From contig NC_057793.1 of the NCBI RefSeq assembly GCF_014905175.1, forward strand, positions 14,224,369-14,288,368: DNA of 64,000 nt, written 5' to 3'. Below are positions 1 to 11,600 of the stretch, piece after piece. Numbering within the stretch: position 1 is the stretch's first letter; every line of letters begins with the position of its first letter. This DNA is from Aphidius gifuensis. Taxonomy: Eukaryota > Arthropoda > Insecta > Hymenoptera > Braconidae. A program made the position numbers and the translations under genes. The notes beneath the pieces are model-generated. The model made no database searches. It had not been told where the DNA came from and saw only the letters and a list, made by a program, of their open reading frames with translations.

Positions 1-1830
1 TATTCAAACAATATTAAATTTTATTTCAATAATAACAATAGTAATTGTTACTATGCAACCCAATAATGACTGAGACAAAGGAAAATGACGCAATCAGTAT
101 AAGACAAGTAACACAAAGGAGATCCTTTGTGTCGCCTGATTTTCAAGATGGACGCGTGAGAGTGAGAGAGAGAGAAAAGCACGACAAAGGGCCTCTGGCA
201 AACAAAGGCCTGATGATTTTTTTTTCGACACTACTATAACACGAGTTCAATAATTATTAATTTATTAATTAATTTATCCACACAATATTAATTTTTATAC
301 TAGTACTTTTCACACACACTCAAATAAAATAATTCCACGGCGACGAGTCACCAGGTCGGTTTTATTTTATTCGGCCTCGTGAGAATCCACAAGGTCTTTT
401 TATTTTAATATTACACAAACTAATTAATTTAAGTTAGAACAGATACAGATTTTAATTTTATAATTAATAAAATAATATAATAAAACCCACGGCGACGACT
501 GTCACCAGGTATATTATTTTATACGTGGACTTCGTGAGAGACCACGAAGTCACACAAAGCCAGTAATCAAAATAATTCTAATTACCTTTTTTTTCTTGTA
601 GCTCAGCAATATATTTCACTCAATAACTTAATTCACTAGTTTACTAGATTTTAATTGAACAATGAAACACTTTTTTTACACAATTTTAACAATGTTGCAA
701 CGGCAGCTGTCAAAAGACCTGGTATGGCGGTGTAGCAGCATAGAACGCTCAAAGCAAAGTGAGGCCAGTCGGTTGTACATATAAAATCTAAACTAGGTGC
801 CGAAGCATTTCGTTTGCGACGTAACCCTAGGAGTTGTTGCCTGCGCTCTCGAGAGAGCCGATTCTCAATCCTACCCGGCCCCCAGGACACATCACCACCA
901 AGCTTATTGACTTGCAAAAATCCAGAGCCGGTTATATGCTTATAACTGAGCGATTCGGTTTCCTTGCACTCCCAATCACTGTGCGCTCACTAGCCTCGGC
1001 GTAATTGAAAATACAAGTATTCACGCGGGGAACCTCGGGAAGGCTCGCTCGTTGTGACAGCCCATCAGTCACCGGTTTTTTGAAGAGGAGCTGAAGACAA
1101 AGGCACCTCTCCATTTCCTCACTCTGCACATACGCGTTTATGTTACAGAGTGGTAGTTTTAATTTTTCTCTATTCACAAATGTATAGAGTTTTCTCACTC
1201 TGTATAAGCTTTCATAATACAGAGTGGTCTATATACATCCGAAGATTTTGTTCACACATTTTGTGTGAAGTTTCCTTACCCTGTACAAGCATTCGTCTTT
1301 ATACAGGGTAGTATTTACATATCATGCAAAGTTTCCTCACTCTGCATAAGCTTTCATAATACAGAGTGGTTTAGTCGGTTGTACAACCGGCGACGGGACT
1401 CTTGGCAATCTATACTCACACACACAAGTTCGTGTGCCCGCGAAGTCACTAGCGACAACTACACAGTATGGCCGACAACCGCGCGAGTATTCAAATATTT
1501 TAATGTAGCTTTTAGTGATTTTAGGGTTTTTCAAGGTTTTTATATGATGTTTTGCTTTGTTTAAAAATGCCATTTGAATAATATCGCGTTCTCTATAATT
1601 AATTACGTAATTAGGCGGAGTTGTCAATAAATATTGCAATGGAGTTGTTAGACAAATAAGTATAAGTTGATATCGCGTTTACCAAAATTGAATAAATGAT
1701 TAGACGGAGTTGTTAATAATTATTGCGCGAAAATACCTATTAATATCGCGTCTAATAATCAATAATTTATAATTATAAAGGAGTTGTTAACTATTTAAGC
1801 TTGATTTTGAAATTTTTTTCTTGATAACGG
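1..1830 (-). mobile_element. Leader/internal part of a minus-strand LTR retrotransposon, no gag recognised
   Basis: This stretch lies downstream, on the minus strand, of the primer-binding site at 1831-1848 and should be the untranslated leader and first internal part of that element. Short ORFs on either strand here look like chance ORFs; none shows a gag, protease or reverse transcriptase motif. It contains a diverged duplication of a GGCGACGA...GTCACCAGGT motif (about 339-400 and 487-550), each copy followed by a small inverted repeat around CGTGAGA, and a cluster of hairpins at 1120-1368. The element continues beyond the left edge of the window, so its coding part may lie outside or be lost. 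Confidence 0.45.
1120..1368. repeat. Cluster of serial stem-loops with compensatory changes
   Basis: At least four similar hairpins follow one another: CACTCTG pairs with CAGAGTG at 1120-1152, 1196-1226 and 1338-1368, and TACCCTGTA pairs with TACAGGGTA at 1277-1310. Smaller stems sit between them (CTCTAT/ATAGAG at 1168-1189, TTCACAC/GTGTGAA at 1251-1269). The third large stem changes on both sides so that pairing is kept, which suggests selection for RNA structure. The cluster lies in the presumed leader of the LTR element, so a packaging, dimerisation or translation role is possible but inferred. Confidence 0.6.
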
Positions 1831-1848
1831 GTCCCTGTTTGGGCGCCA
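1831..1848 (-). other. Primer-binding site, tRNA-Lys type
   Basis: Read on the minus strand this is TGGCGCCCAAACAGGGAC, close to the Lys-tRNA primer-binding site of retroviruses and gypsy-like elements. It is separated by two bases from the LTR end at 1851 (minus strand ends ...CGTTACA). The position and orientation show that this is the 5' LTR end of a minus-strand element whose internal region runs to lower coordinates. Confidence 0.75.
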
Positions 1849-1850
1849 TT

Positions 1851-2842
1851 TGTAACGTGACATTTTTGCATGTTACCTTCTCGGACTAATTATCAAGTAT
1901 TTTATTTGGTTTATTTATTGATTTATTACGAAATACAAAACTAACCAAAACCAATATCCAGAAACGTAAATTATTATTATTTTAGTGTTAAAATCGTGTA
2001 CTTTTCAATTCACCCTAAAACTCGAAAAAGGTATGAGCTAAAATCATGAGGTTTTCAATTCGCCCTAAAACTCGAAAAAAGCATGAGCTAAAATCATGAG
2101 GTTTTCAATTCGCCCTAAAACTCGAAAAAGGCATAACACATTCATACCAAAAATCCCAAAACAACGACAATTGAATTCAACAACCGAGACAATGACCAAA
2201 ATAACCAAACAGCGTATCAATAATTAGCCTAGAGGGACGCTAGAATCACTCAGTGTGCTGGTTGTGGTAGAAGGGCCGGATAAAGTCACAAGGAAAAATA
2301 TTTAATACACAAATTAAATAACTAACAAAACACATTATTATTTTTATACTCAAAAACCCAAAAAGTGAAATTTATTATCCGAATCTTAAACGTAAATCCA
2401 AAAATACATAACGTAAAATCAATAATCCAAAACGTAATACAAAAACTTACTCGCGACCTTGAATTTAATATATTAAATAAACAAAAGGAGAACGCGAATC
2501 TAACAAATTAACTAAATTAATAATCAAATGTATGCTTGACGTTATCCATGATTCACACGGACAACGCCCCAAAAACTAACCTATAAAGTCCACATGTCTG
2601 CTGGGTCTCCAGCTAGACACATGAGTACCCTAATATACGTAAAACAAGAGCTGATCACGAAGCGTGTGCATCTTACCACGTCCCACAGCCAAGAGAGAGA
2701 GTTCAGCACACGATATTTCGGAGCAACTTGGATCTACCAAGCTGTCCCCTCTCGAAGCTATCCCTCCTCTCTTTATCTTGATAAAAACAGGGGGAAAATA
2801 TACTAAATAATAATCATAATAACACAAAAAGAAAATATTACA
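1851..2842 (-). mobile_element. LTR of the minus-strand retrotransposon (outer end uncertain)
   Basis: The LTR abuts the primer-binding site and begins, on the plus strand, TGTAACGTGACA. A matching outer end of the TG...CA type could be the TTACA at about 2838-2842, giving ~1 kb, but I cannot compare it with a partner LTR because none is in the window. It carries a threefold 50-bp tandem repeat and no coding sequence. Alternatively the LTR may run to 4002 and include what I call a solo LTR. Confidence 0.5.
1989..2133. repeat. 50-bp tandem repeat, three copies
   Basis: The motif TTTTCAATTCGCCCTAAAAC recurs at 2001, 2051 and 2101 with nearly the same flanks, giving an exact 50-bp period. It lies inside the putative LTR. 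The copies differ at only a few positions, so the expansion is fairly recent. Confidence 0.85.
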
Positions 2843-2859
2843 TAATAAAATATATATAT

Positions 2860-4002
2860 TGTAACGAGATTTGGCAGATCTCGCGCTCCCGAAAATAATT
2901 AGAGGTCTGGTCTGAGGAGTTTTATCGACTAAGACACTAATTAATACCACCGGTTTGTGAGTGGCCTCGGTAGTGACATCCATTTTCGCCTGAATGTCAG
3001 TGTTGACTTGGTAGACATCCACCACGAGTGGATAATCCGGATTCCTACCCTGGCTACGACAGATTCGTATCCCCTACTTCGACACTCCCACCAGAAAGTC
3101 GCATCGAGGTGTGCGCACAGATGGTCGTATGGAGTGGGTCAAACAGTGGGGATAGAGAGTCCATAAAACTGGTGATCGCTGGCATCTCACTGCCAGTCGT
3201 CGGCCGGCTCTCGGAGCTGGCTGATGGCACCGGGACTGGTGACAGTCCGTGGTTGGCTTCCGTTGGAGCTAGCTGACTCCTTGGTAGAGTTAGCTGACTT
3301 AGACGATGACGTCGACTGGGTCCTAGGTTGGAACTGGTTGATGTCACTGATGAGTTCAATCAAGCTCCAGATGCGTGGTGCATGCTCCAGGGGGTGATTT
3401 ACGATGTCGCTACGCTGTATAGGTAGGACGTTGTATATCACTCGCTCTCTCGCTCTAGTGTGGTTACTTACTGTCAGGGTAACTTATAATCGAGTAGCCA
3501 AATGCATAGTGTGGTCCGGCGTAAGACCAGCGTGGCTGCGGATGGACTTTATGTTCGGCTACTTGGTGCACTAGAGTGAGTAGGCAATAGGAGGATATTT
3601 GGTAAAGCCTGTGAGGTACGAATATCCTCGTTCTCGTATTGACTTAGGTTGTGCGAGTAAGTTAAACCAAAGTTAATGATCACGGTAATAACCGCCGCCG
3701 CGGGGTGAGGTTATTACGCTCCCGGTCAATACTAAAAACGATATACATTTTAGTAATGGTGCCAGAGTGACGTTTTGGAACTAATATGGTGGACCGCGCC
3801 CCTCTACCATTTTCTTACTGAACTAGTCGCTACCGAAATGGCCGTCGGCGGCCATTGCTCCCGAAACTACCCCACGGTCCGTTGGTTGCCGTTATACACT
3901 AGCTGGCTCCCTCCTGGCGGTAACAGAGGAGGATGGTGAGAAATCCTCGTTGATCCCATAGTAACTGAGGCTTCTACTTTATCGGTGGAAAAATCAGTTA
4001 CA
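2860..4002. mobile_element. Probable solo LTR, 1143 bp
   Basis: The segment starts TGTAACGAG and ends CAGTTACA, so it has short inverted TG/CA ends, and it is flanked on both sides by ATAT, a possible 4-bp target duplication (in AT-rich sequence this is weak). Its GC content is clearly higher than that of both flanks, as in the other LTRs of this window. The overlapping short ORFs on both strands between 2950 and 3440 look like products of that composition and show no known domain. No primer-binding site or polypurine tract adjoins it. Confidence 0.5.
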
Positions 4003-5566
4003 ATATATAATAAATGAAACGGAGTCGTTGGTTGGAGGATTCGTCCGCTTGGTGTCTTTACGTGTATAAGGCAGTGAGAATCACTACAATATTATAGTCA
4101 AAAATAATTTGTATTTTTTTGTATTCATGATAAAAGTATTACTCAATGTATTTAATATTTGCAATGATCACTGAATATTTAATTTATTCTGTATTTTATC
4201 TATTAATTTTGTTTTTTTTTATTATAAAAGTATGCAACACACGTTGTTAGTGAAATATCATTCTTTAAATTATATGGACATGCTGATGTACTAGTTCAAA
4301 AACGAATACAACCAGTTGATTTCCTTATAAAAAATTCACCAATAATATCCAGAATGTTATAAATAATTCACCGATAATATCAAGAATAAATTATTGAAAT
4401 CCGGACAGAAAATTACTAGAAGTATATCTAGTAGTTTTTTTATTGTTACGTCAAGAGATCATTATTGTATCATTAATATTTTCATTATTATATACATTTC
4501 TGTCAAATAATAACACAAAATTATGGAGGACAAGCTTGGTTTATATTAACTCAGTTGAACATGGTAATGAACTAGTGTTAATTAAAATCTATCCACAATT
4601 ATTGATGCTTTAGAAACAAAACATTATCAAAAAAAAAAAGTTAAACAATTATTTGTTTATACCTAAATACCGCTCATATTTTTCTCTCGTGACAAAGGGC
4701 CGAACTGGTTGCCGAAAATAACCGAGCTTGGCGACATCACGTATGTTCTCGTGTTTGCCCCGACTCCCGCTCTTATGTATGCATACGCACGATTATGGCC
4801 ACCATTAAATATTTTATACAAACATCGAACAAAAAACATTCTAGAATAATCTATAAATAAATTACAAATAATCTGTAAATTAACTACAAATAGGCACTTA
4901 CCTTTAACAAATGTATAACCGATGAAAAAAATTATAAATTGCGGAACAGACAATTTAATTTTTCACTAATAATTTTTTATATTGAATTGTATAAGAAAAA
5001 AACGACGCTTGGCGTTTTATTCAGTTTTTTTTTAATTTTCCTGCAATTTCACTTTACTCATACATCAAACACGACACATATATATTTTACAAAGTTGATT
5101 CTTGTTATTTTATAGTCTTATTGTTTATTAGTCCTGAATATATTATTGTTAATTATAAAAATTATCCCACTGCGTAGAGACGCGTTCTCAGTTAGTGGTA
5201 GATTGATAACCGAGCAGCATAACGGAAAAAATAATATATTATGCTGTCGGCGGGGGTGTGGTGTGACTGGCGTCATCAAATCAAACGGTTTTCATATTTA
5301 AAGGGATAACCCTGTGATATTCACAGGACATCTCGCGACAAATCTAAAAAAAGCCACGAAAATCATAAGGCAACACGCAATACCTCACATGATTATTCAT
5401 GTGAAAAAGCCATGGTGAAGAATCCAATGATAAATTTTAGAAAATCACGTGGTTCTACTGAAATTTATTTAGTATTTTCCTTTGAGAATAACATTGAGGG
5501 TCAACGGTTCCGCTACTTCTGAATTACCACTGGATAATCAGGGGAAAATTCTCTCCGTATCATTAA
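4003..5566. other. Non-coding AT-rich stretch
   Basis: No gene is supported. A short duplication of a TTCACCRATAATATC motif lies at about 4335-4390. The region 4670-4830 is richer in GC and open on the minus strand (96 codons, 4663-4953), but that ORF shows no domain, splice pattern or repeat partner that would support coding. Confidence 0.4.
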
Positions 5567-6603
5567 CCCGAGTGGAAATTGAATCCGGCTTGGCCGGATC
5601 CTGATCCGAATCGGATCCAGTATGGCTAAGGTAATCCGGATCCGGATTTCCTGACCCTTTTTGGATCCGTTATGGCTAAGGCTAACCGGATCCGGCTTTC
5701 CTTACTCTTACCTGATCAGAATCGGATCCAGATTACCGGACTTTAATCGGACTTTATTTTTTTTTTTTAAAGTTATCTCCGGGTTCAGTCAGGTTTGGCT
5801 AAAGCTAACCGGATCCAGCTTTCCTTACTCTTTCTTGATCCGCATCGGATCCAGATTGCCGGACTTTAATCGGACTTTATTTTTTTATTCAAAGTTATCT
5901 TCGGGTCAGGTTTGGCTAAGACTAACTGGATCCGGTTTCCCTGGTTTAAAACGGATCCAACTTAGAAGTTTTTGAAAAAAAAAAAAAAAAAATTTATTTC
6001 AGAATGTCATTTTATTTTTTGATAATATTAAATAAATTGTTGCATATATATAGTATTAATCATTTCAAATTTTTCTATTGTAGTTTTTGAATAACTTTCT
6101 ACGCTTGTAAAGGACTTTTGATTCCATCGATTCCATGTACGCCGCCGTGGTCAATAGGATAGAGTTGCCGACTTTGAACAGAATAGCCCGGAGATCGATC
6201 CCTGCAAAATCCGGAATTTGAGTTTAGTTTAGGTTGAATTGTTTAAGATAGAATTATATTTAATTAATGATTGTTAAAAAAAATAATTAAAAAAAGCATA
6301 TATTTTTTTTTTCAAATCAACATTTTCTTAAAACAAAATTCGGATCCGGTTTAAATATAAATTCGGATCCAGTTTATGTATAAAATCGGATCCGGTTTGG
6401 ATGTAATATCGGATCCGGTTTGGATGTCAAATCGGGTCTGGTTTGGATGTAAAATCGGATCCGATTTGAATGTAATTTCGGATACATAATTTTGTATCCG
6501 ATTCAGCCACGGCGTCCTTATTGTAACCGGATCCGATTCGGATATGTAATCAGGTAAACCAAATCCGACCTGGATCCGAATCGGAGCGGAATTCCCACTC
6601 GGG
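5567..6603. mobile_element. Inverted-repeat DNA element with GGATCC-rich repeats, copy 1
   Basis: The element begins CCCGAGTGGAAATT and ends AATTCCCACTCGGG, a short terminal inverted repeat. The left half holds two to three ~120-bp repeats rich in GATCCGAATCGGATCC palindromes, and 6340-6480 holds about six short (~23-bp) repeats of CGGATCCGGTTTGGATGTAA. The middle (about 6137-6215) has a tRNA-like segment, GCCGCCGTGGTC...GAGATCGATCCC. No transposase is encoded. A longer, more amplified copy lies at 15783-17697, so this is a non-autonomous family. I see no clear target-site duplication. Confidence 0.7.
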
Positions 6604-7289
6604 AAATATAGAGGAATAATCACCGAATATAAAGAAAAATACGATAATTATAGAAAAATATCTGGAAGATATCGGTAAATATACAGGAAAAAATAGAAAC
6701 TTATAGGGAAATATCAAGGATAAATTACTGAATATAAAGAAAAGTACGATAAATATAAAAAATAACAATAAAAATGCATTAACGGACGACCTTTGGGTCT
6801 TTTATCAATTGGAAATTGAAAATTTCCAAAACTCCGGTGGGATGGCGCGTTTGGTTGCATCATTTTTGCTCCAATATTATTAACAATTTTTATATATGCA
6901 ACAATATGCAATATGTATAACAATTAGATAAATTAAATAATTAAATTCTTAACCCTACAATTATTTATGATAAAAAAGATAATGCTGTTATTGTCAATAA
7001 AAGAAGCACTATCTTTCATTCGGTTTTTACACTGATACGCATTTGTAATTTGTATGGGGAAGACTAGGGAAGACTACCTCTTAAAAAACGCCCTCGCAAG
7101 GTAAAATATATGTGAGATTAAGGGGATAAGCAGAATTTTATCAAACATTCGCAATCGAGGCGAAGCAAAGCTCGATTGCCACTGTCTTATGTTTCCACTC
7201 TGTCTCGGGCCTCACTCGCAGCGTTTGATAAACCCTACTTTACACCCTAGTATCACAATATACTATTATAATACATAAAATAGGTTTTG
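6604..7289. other. Non-coding spacer
   Basis: Two ~104-bp tandem copies of a GAATATAAAGAAAARTACGA-containing unit lie at about 6605-6765. At 7140-7220 there is a GC-richer patch whose ends (TTATCAAAC and GTTTGATAAA) are inverted relative to each other. No coding potential is visible. Confidence 0.4.
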
Positions 7290-8300
7290 CTATTTCTAAA
7301 TTCTTTATATGGATTTTCAATTTTTTTTTCAAAAATCCTATATAAATTTATAAGAATTATCAGAGAAACGTGGGGTAGAAAGTGTAAGATTCATGAAAAA
7401 TAAAATATCTTATTTCTAGTTCTATATTACTAATACAAATAATTTATTTTTTTTTAAATTCCATATTAATTAATAAAATAATAAAAGAAACAAAAGCTAA
7501 AAGAAGTAAGATTTATAAAACATTAAATATCTCTCTGCTAGTTCTATGTTTCTAATAGAAATGTTTCATTTTTCTTTTTTTTTTTAAACTCATATAAATA
7601 AATGGAATAATAACAGAATCAAAAGATAGAAGAAGTAAGATTTATAAAACATGAAATACCTCCTGACCAGTCCTATGTTTCTAATACAAATCTTTGATTT
7701 TCCTTAAAAATTTCATATAAATTGATAAAATGTTTAGGAAAACATAAGGTAAAAGAAGCAAGATTTTTACGACATGAAATGCCTTTTATCTAGTTTCATG
7801 TTCCTGATACAAATCTTTAGTTTTCTTTAAAAGTTTCATAAAAATTAATAAAAAATTTAGGGAAACAAAAGTTAAAAGAAGTCAGATTTATACAACATGA
7901 AATATTTTTTTACGAGTTTTATGTTCCTGATACAAATCTTTAGTTTTTTCAAAACTTCCATATAAATCAATAAAATAATCAAAGAAACATAAAGTAAAAG
8001 AAGTAAGATTTATAATACATAAAATACCCCTTTCCTAGTTCTATATTCATAATACGAATTTTTTATTTTTTCTTAAAAATTCTCTATGAAGTGATAAAAT
8101 GATTTGGGAAACACAAAGTAAAAGAATTGAGATTTATAAAACATAGAATACCTCTTTGCTAGTTCTATATATCTCATATAAATCAATATTTTTTCTTAAA
8201 AGTGTAAAATAAATTGATAAAATTATCAGGGAAACATAAGCTAAAAGGGGTAAGATTTATAAAATATCAGATATTTCCTTGCTAGTTCTATATTCCAGGG
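7290..8300. repeat. Degenerate tandem repeat, ~123-bp period, about eight copies
   Basis: A unit containing AAGTAAGATTTATAAAACAT, then CTAGTTCTATGTTYCTAATA, then a TTTTTCTTAAAA tract recurs about every 120-128 bp. The copies are visibly diverged, much more so than those of the satellite starting about 330 bp to the right. It is unrelated in sequence to that satellite. No coding sequence is present. Confidence 0.8.
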
Positions 8301-8624
8301 AAATAGCACTACATGTATTTTTATGGGCTGTAATTTGTCACCCTAGATGAGTCGATTCCCCAGAAAAAGTCTAGTAACGGAACGCCATTTTGTAGTGACA
8401 TAATAAAAACCTTTTTAATTCCTACGTTATCTGTCTCGTTTCTTCCTTACCAGTTAAATTGCAGTTTTCCTCGAATGGATGGTAAATTTTAAAATATAAT
8501 GAAACCATACAATTAATTTAATTGATAAATTAAAATACTGTTGCAAAATTATGCTAATGTGGCCGAGTAATTAATGTGCACCGGGAAAGTAAGGCGTTCT
8601 TTCCATATTTGAAATTGATTTATT
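8301..8624. other. Spacer between two tandem arrays
   Basis: About 320 bp of single-copy-looking sequence separates the degenerate 123-bp repeat from the 150-bp satellite. I see no gene or known element in it. Confidence 0.4.
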
Positions 8625-11600
8625 CAACGAATAAATTTTGCCGAAGAAATAAACATGCAGGCAACATCCTTTCCTTAGCTAATAGTTTTCACATAACGTT
8701 TTAGTTATTTAAATTAATATAAAACTATAGGAAAAATGGTAGCTAAGGAAAGGAAGTTGTCACATGTTAATTGATACGGAATGAATTTTGCCAAAGAAAT
8801 AAATGTGCAGGTAACATCCTTTCCTTAGCTAATACTTTTCCCATAGCTTTTTATTGATTTAAATAAATAAATGGTCATAGGAAAAAGGTAGCTAAGGAAA
8901 GGAAGTTGTCACACGTTAATTGATACGAAATTAATTTTGCCAAAGAAATTAACAAGGAGGCGACCTCTTTTCCTTAGCTAAAACGTTCCCCATAGCTTTT
9001 TATTAATTTAAAAAAATAAATGGTCGAAAGAAAAAAAGGAGCTAAGGAAAGGAAGTTGTCACATGTTAATTGATACGAAATTAATTTTGCCAAAGAAATT
9101 AACATGTAGGGCAACCTCTTTTCCTTAGCTACTACTTTTTCCATTGCTTTTTATTGATATAGAAAAATAAATGGTCATAGGAAAAAAGGTAGCTAAGGAA
9201 AGGATGTTGTCACATGTTGATTTATCCGAAATTAATTTTGCCAAAGAAATTAACATATAGGGCAACCTCTTTTCTTTAGCTAATACTTTTCCCATACCTT
9301 TTTATTAATTTAAAAAAATAAATGGTCATAGGAAAAAAGGTACCTAAGAAAAGGGAGTTGTCACACGTTAATTGAGAAGAAATTAATTGTGCCAAAGAAA
9401 TTAACATGTAAGGCAACCTCTTTTCCTCAGCAAATACTTTTTCCATAGCTTTTAATTTATTTAAAAAAATAAATGGTCATAGGAAAAAGGGTAGCTGAGA
9501 AAACGATGTTGTCACATGTTAATTTATACGAAATTTATTTTGCCAAAAAAATTAACATGTAGGCAACCTCTTTTCCTTATCTAATACTTTTCCTATAGCT
9601 TTTTATTAATTTAAAAAAATAATTGGTCAAAGGAAAAAAGGTAGCTAAGAAAAGGAAGTTGTCACATGTTAATTAATACGAAATTAATTTTGCCAAAGAA
9701 ATTAACATGTAGGCAACCTCTTTTCCTTAGCTAATACTTTTCCCATAGCTTTTTATTAATTTAAAAAAATAAAAGGTCATAGGAAAAAAGGTCGCTAAGG
9801 AAAGGATGTTGTCACATGTTAATTGATACGAAATTAATTTTGCCAAAGAAATTAACATGTAGGCAACCTCTTTTCCTTAGCTCATACTTTTCCCATAGCT
9901 TTTAATCTATTTAGAAATATGAATGGTCATAGGAAAAAGGGTAGCTGAGGAAAGGATGTTGTCACATGTTGATTTATCCGAAATTAATTTTGCCAAAGAA
10001 ATTAAAATGTAGGGCAACCGCTTTTCCTGAGCCAATTCTTTTCCCATAGCTTTTTATTAATTTAAAAAAATAAATGGTCATAGGAAAAAGGGTAGCTAAG
10101 AAAAGGATGTTGTCACATGTTAATTGATACGAAATTAATTTTGCCAAAGAAATTAACATGTAGGCAACCTCTTTTCCTTAGCTAATACTTTTCTCATAGC
10201 TTTTTATTGATTTAAAAAAATAAATGGTCATAGGAAAAGAGGTAGCTAAGGAAAGGAAGTTGTCACATGTTAATTGATACGAAATTAATTTTGCCAAAGA
10301 AATTAACATGTAAGCAACCTCTTTTCCTTAGCTAATACTTTTCCCATAGCTTTTTATTAATTTAAAAAAATAAATCGTCATAGGAAAAAAGGTAGCTAAG
10401 AAAAGGATGTTGTCACATGTTAAGTGATAGGAAATTAATTTTGCCAAAGAAATTAACATGTAAGCAACCTCTTTTCCTTAGCTAATACTTTTCCTATACC
10501 TTTTTATTAATTTAAAAAAAAAAATCGTCATAGGAAAAAAGGTAGCTAAGGAAAGGAAGTTGTCACATGTTAATTGACAGAAAATTAATTTTGCCAAAGA
10601 AATTAACATGTAGGCAACCTCTTTTCCTTAGCTAATACTTTTCCCATAGCTTTTTATTAATTTAAAAAAATAAATGGTCATAGGAAAAAAGGTAGCTAAG
10701 AAAAGGATGTTGTCACATGTTAAGTGATAGGAAATTAATTTTGCCAAAGAAATTAACATGTAGGCAACCTCATTTCCTTAGCTCATACTTTTCCCATAGC
10801 TTTTTATTAATTCAAAAAAATGAATGGTCATAGGAAAAAAGGTAGCTAAGGAAAGGATGTTGTCATATGTTAAATTATACGAAATTAATTTTGCCAAAGA
10901 AATTAACTTGTAGGGCAACCTCTTTTCCTCAGCCAATTCTTTTCCCATAGCTTTTTATTGATTTAAAAAAAAAAAATGGTCATAGGAAAAGAGGTAGCTA
11001 AGGAAAGGAAGTTGTCACATGTTAATTGATACGAAATTAATTTTGCCAAAGAAATTAACATGTAGGCAACCTCTTTTCCTTAGCTCATACCTTTCCCATA
11101 GCTTTTATTAATTTAAAAAAATAAATGGTCATAGGAAAAGAGGTAGCTAAGGAAAGGATGTTGTCACATGTTGATTTATACGAAATTAATTTTGCCAAAG
11201 AAATTAACATGTAGGCAACCTCTTTTCCTTAGCTCATACTTTTCCCATAGCTTTTTATTAATTTAAAAAAATAAATGGTCATAGGAAAAAAGGTAGCTAA
11301 GGAAAGGATGTTGTCATATGTTAATTTATACGAAATTAATTTTGCCAAAGAAATTAACATGTAGGGCAACCTCTTTTTCTCAGCCAATTCTTTCCCCATA
11401 GCTTTTTATTGATTTAAAAAAATAAATGGTCATAGGAAAAGAGGTACCTAAGGAAAGGGAGTTGTCACACGTTAATTGAGAAGAAATTAATTGTGCCAAA
11501 GAAATTAACAAGTAGGCGACCTCTTTTCCTTAGCTAATACTTTTCCCATAGCTTTTTATTAATTTCAAAAAATAAATCGTCATAGGAAAAATGGTAGCTG

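Noticed and set aside
2630..3441. Overlapping ORFs of 69-131 codons on both strands
   Set aside because: All six lie in or at the edge of GC-richer LTR sequence, overlap each other, and show no retroelement motif.
5661..5975. 104-codon plus ORF with an internal repeated peptide
   Set aside because: The peptide repeat reflects the ~120-bp DNA repeat of the GGATCC-rich element; the other copy of the element does not keep the frame.
9974..10159. 61-aa minus-strand ORF occurring three times (also 12381-12566 and 12983-13168)
   Set aside because: It is a by-product of the 150-bp satellite; it crosses monomer boundaries and is open only where block duplication copied one variant.
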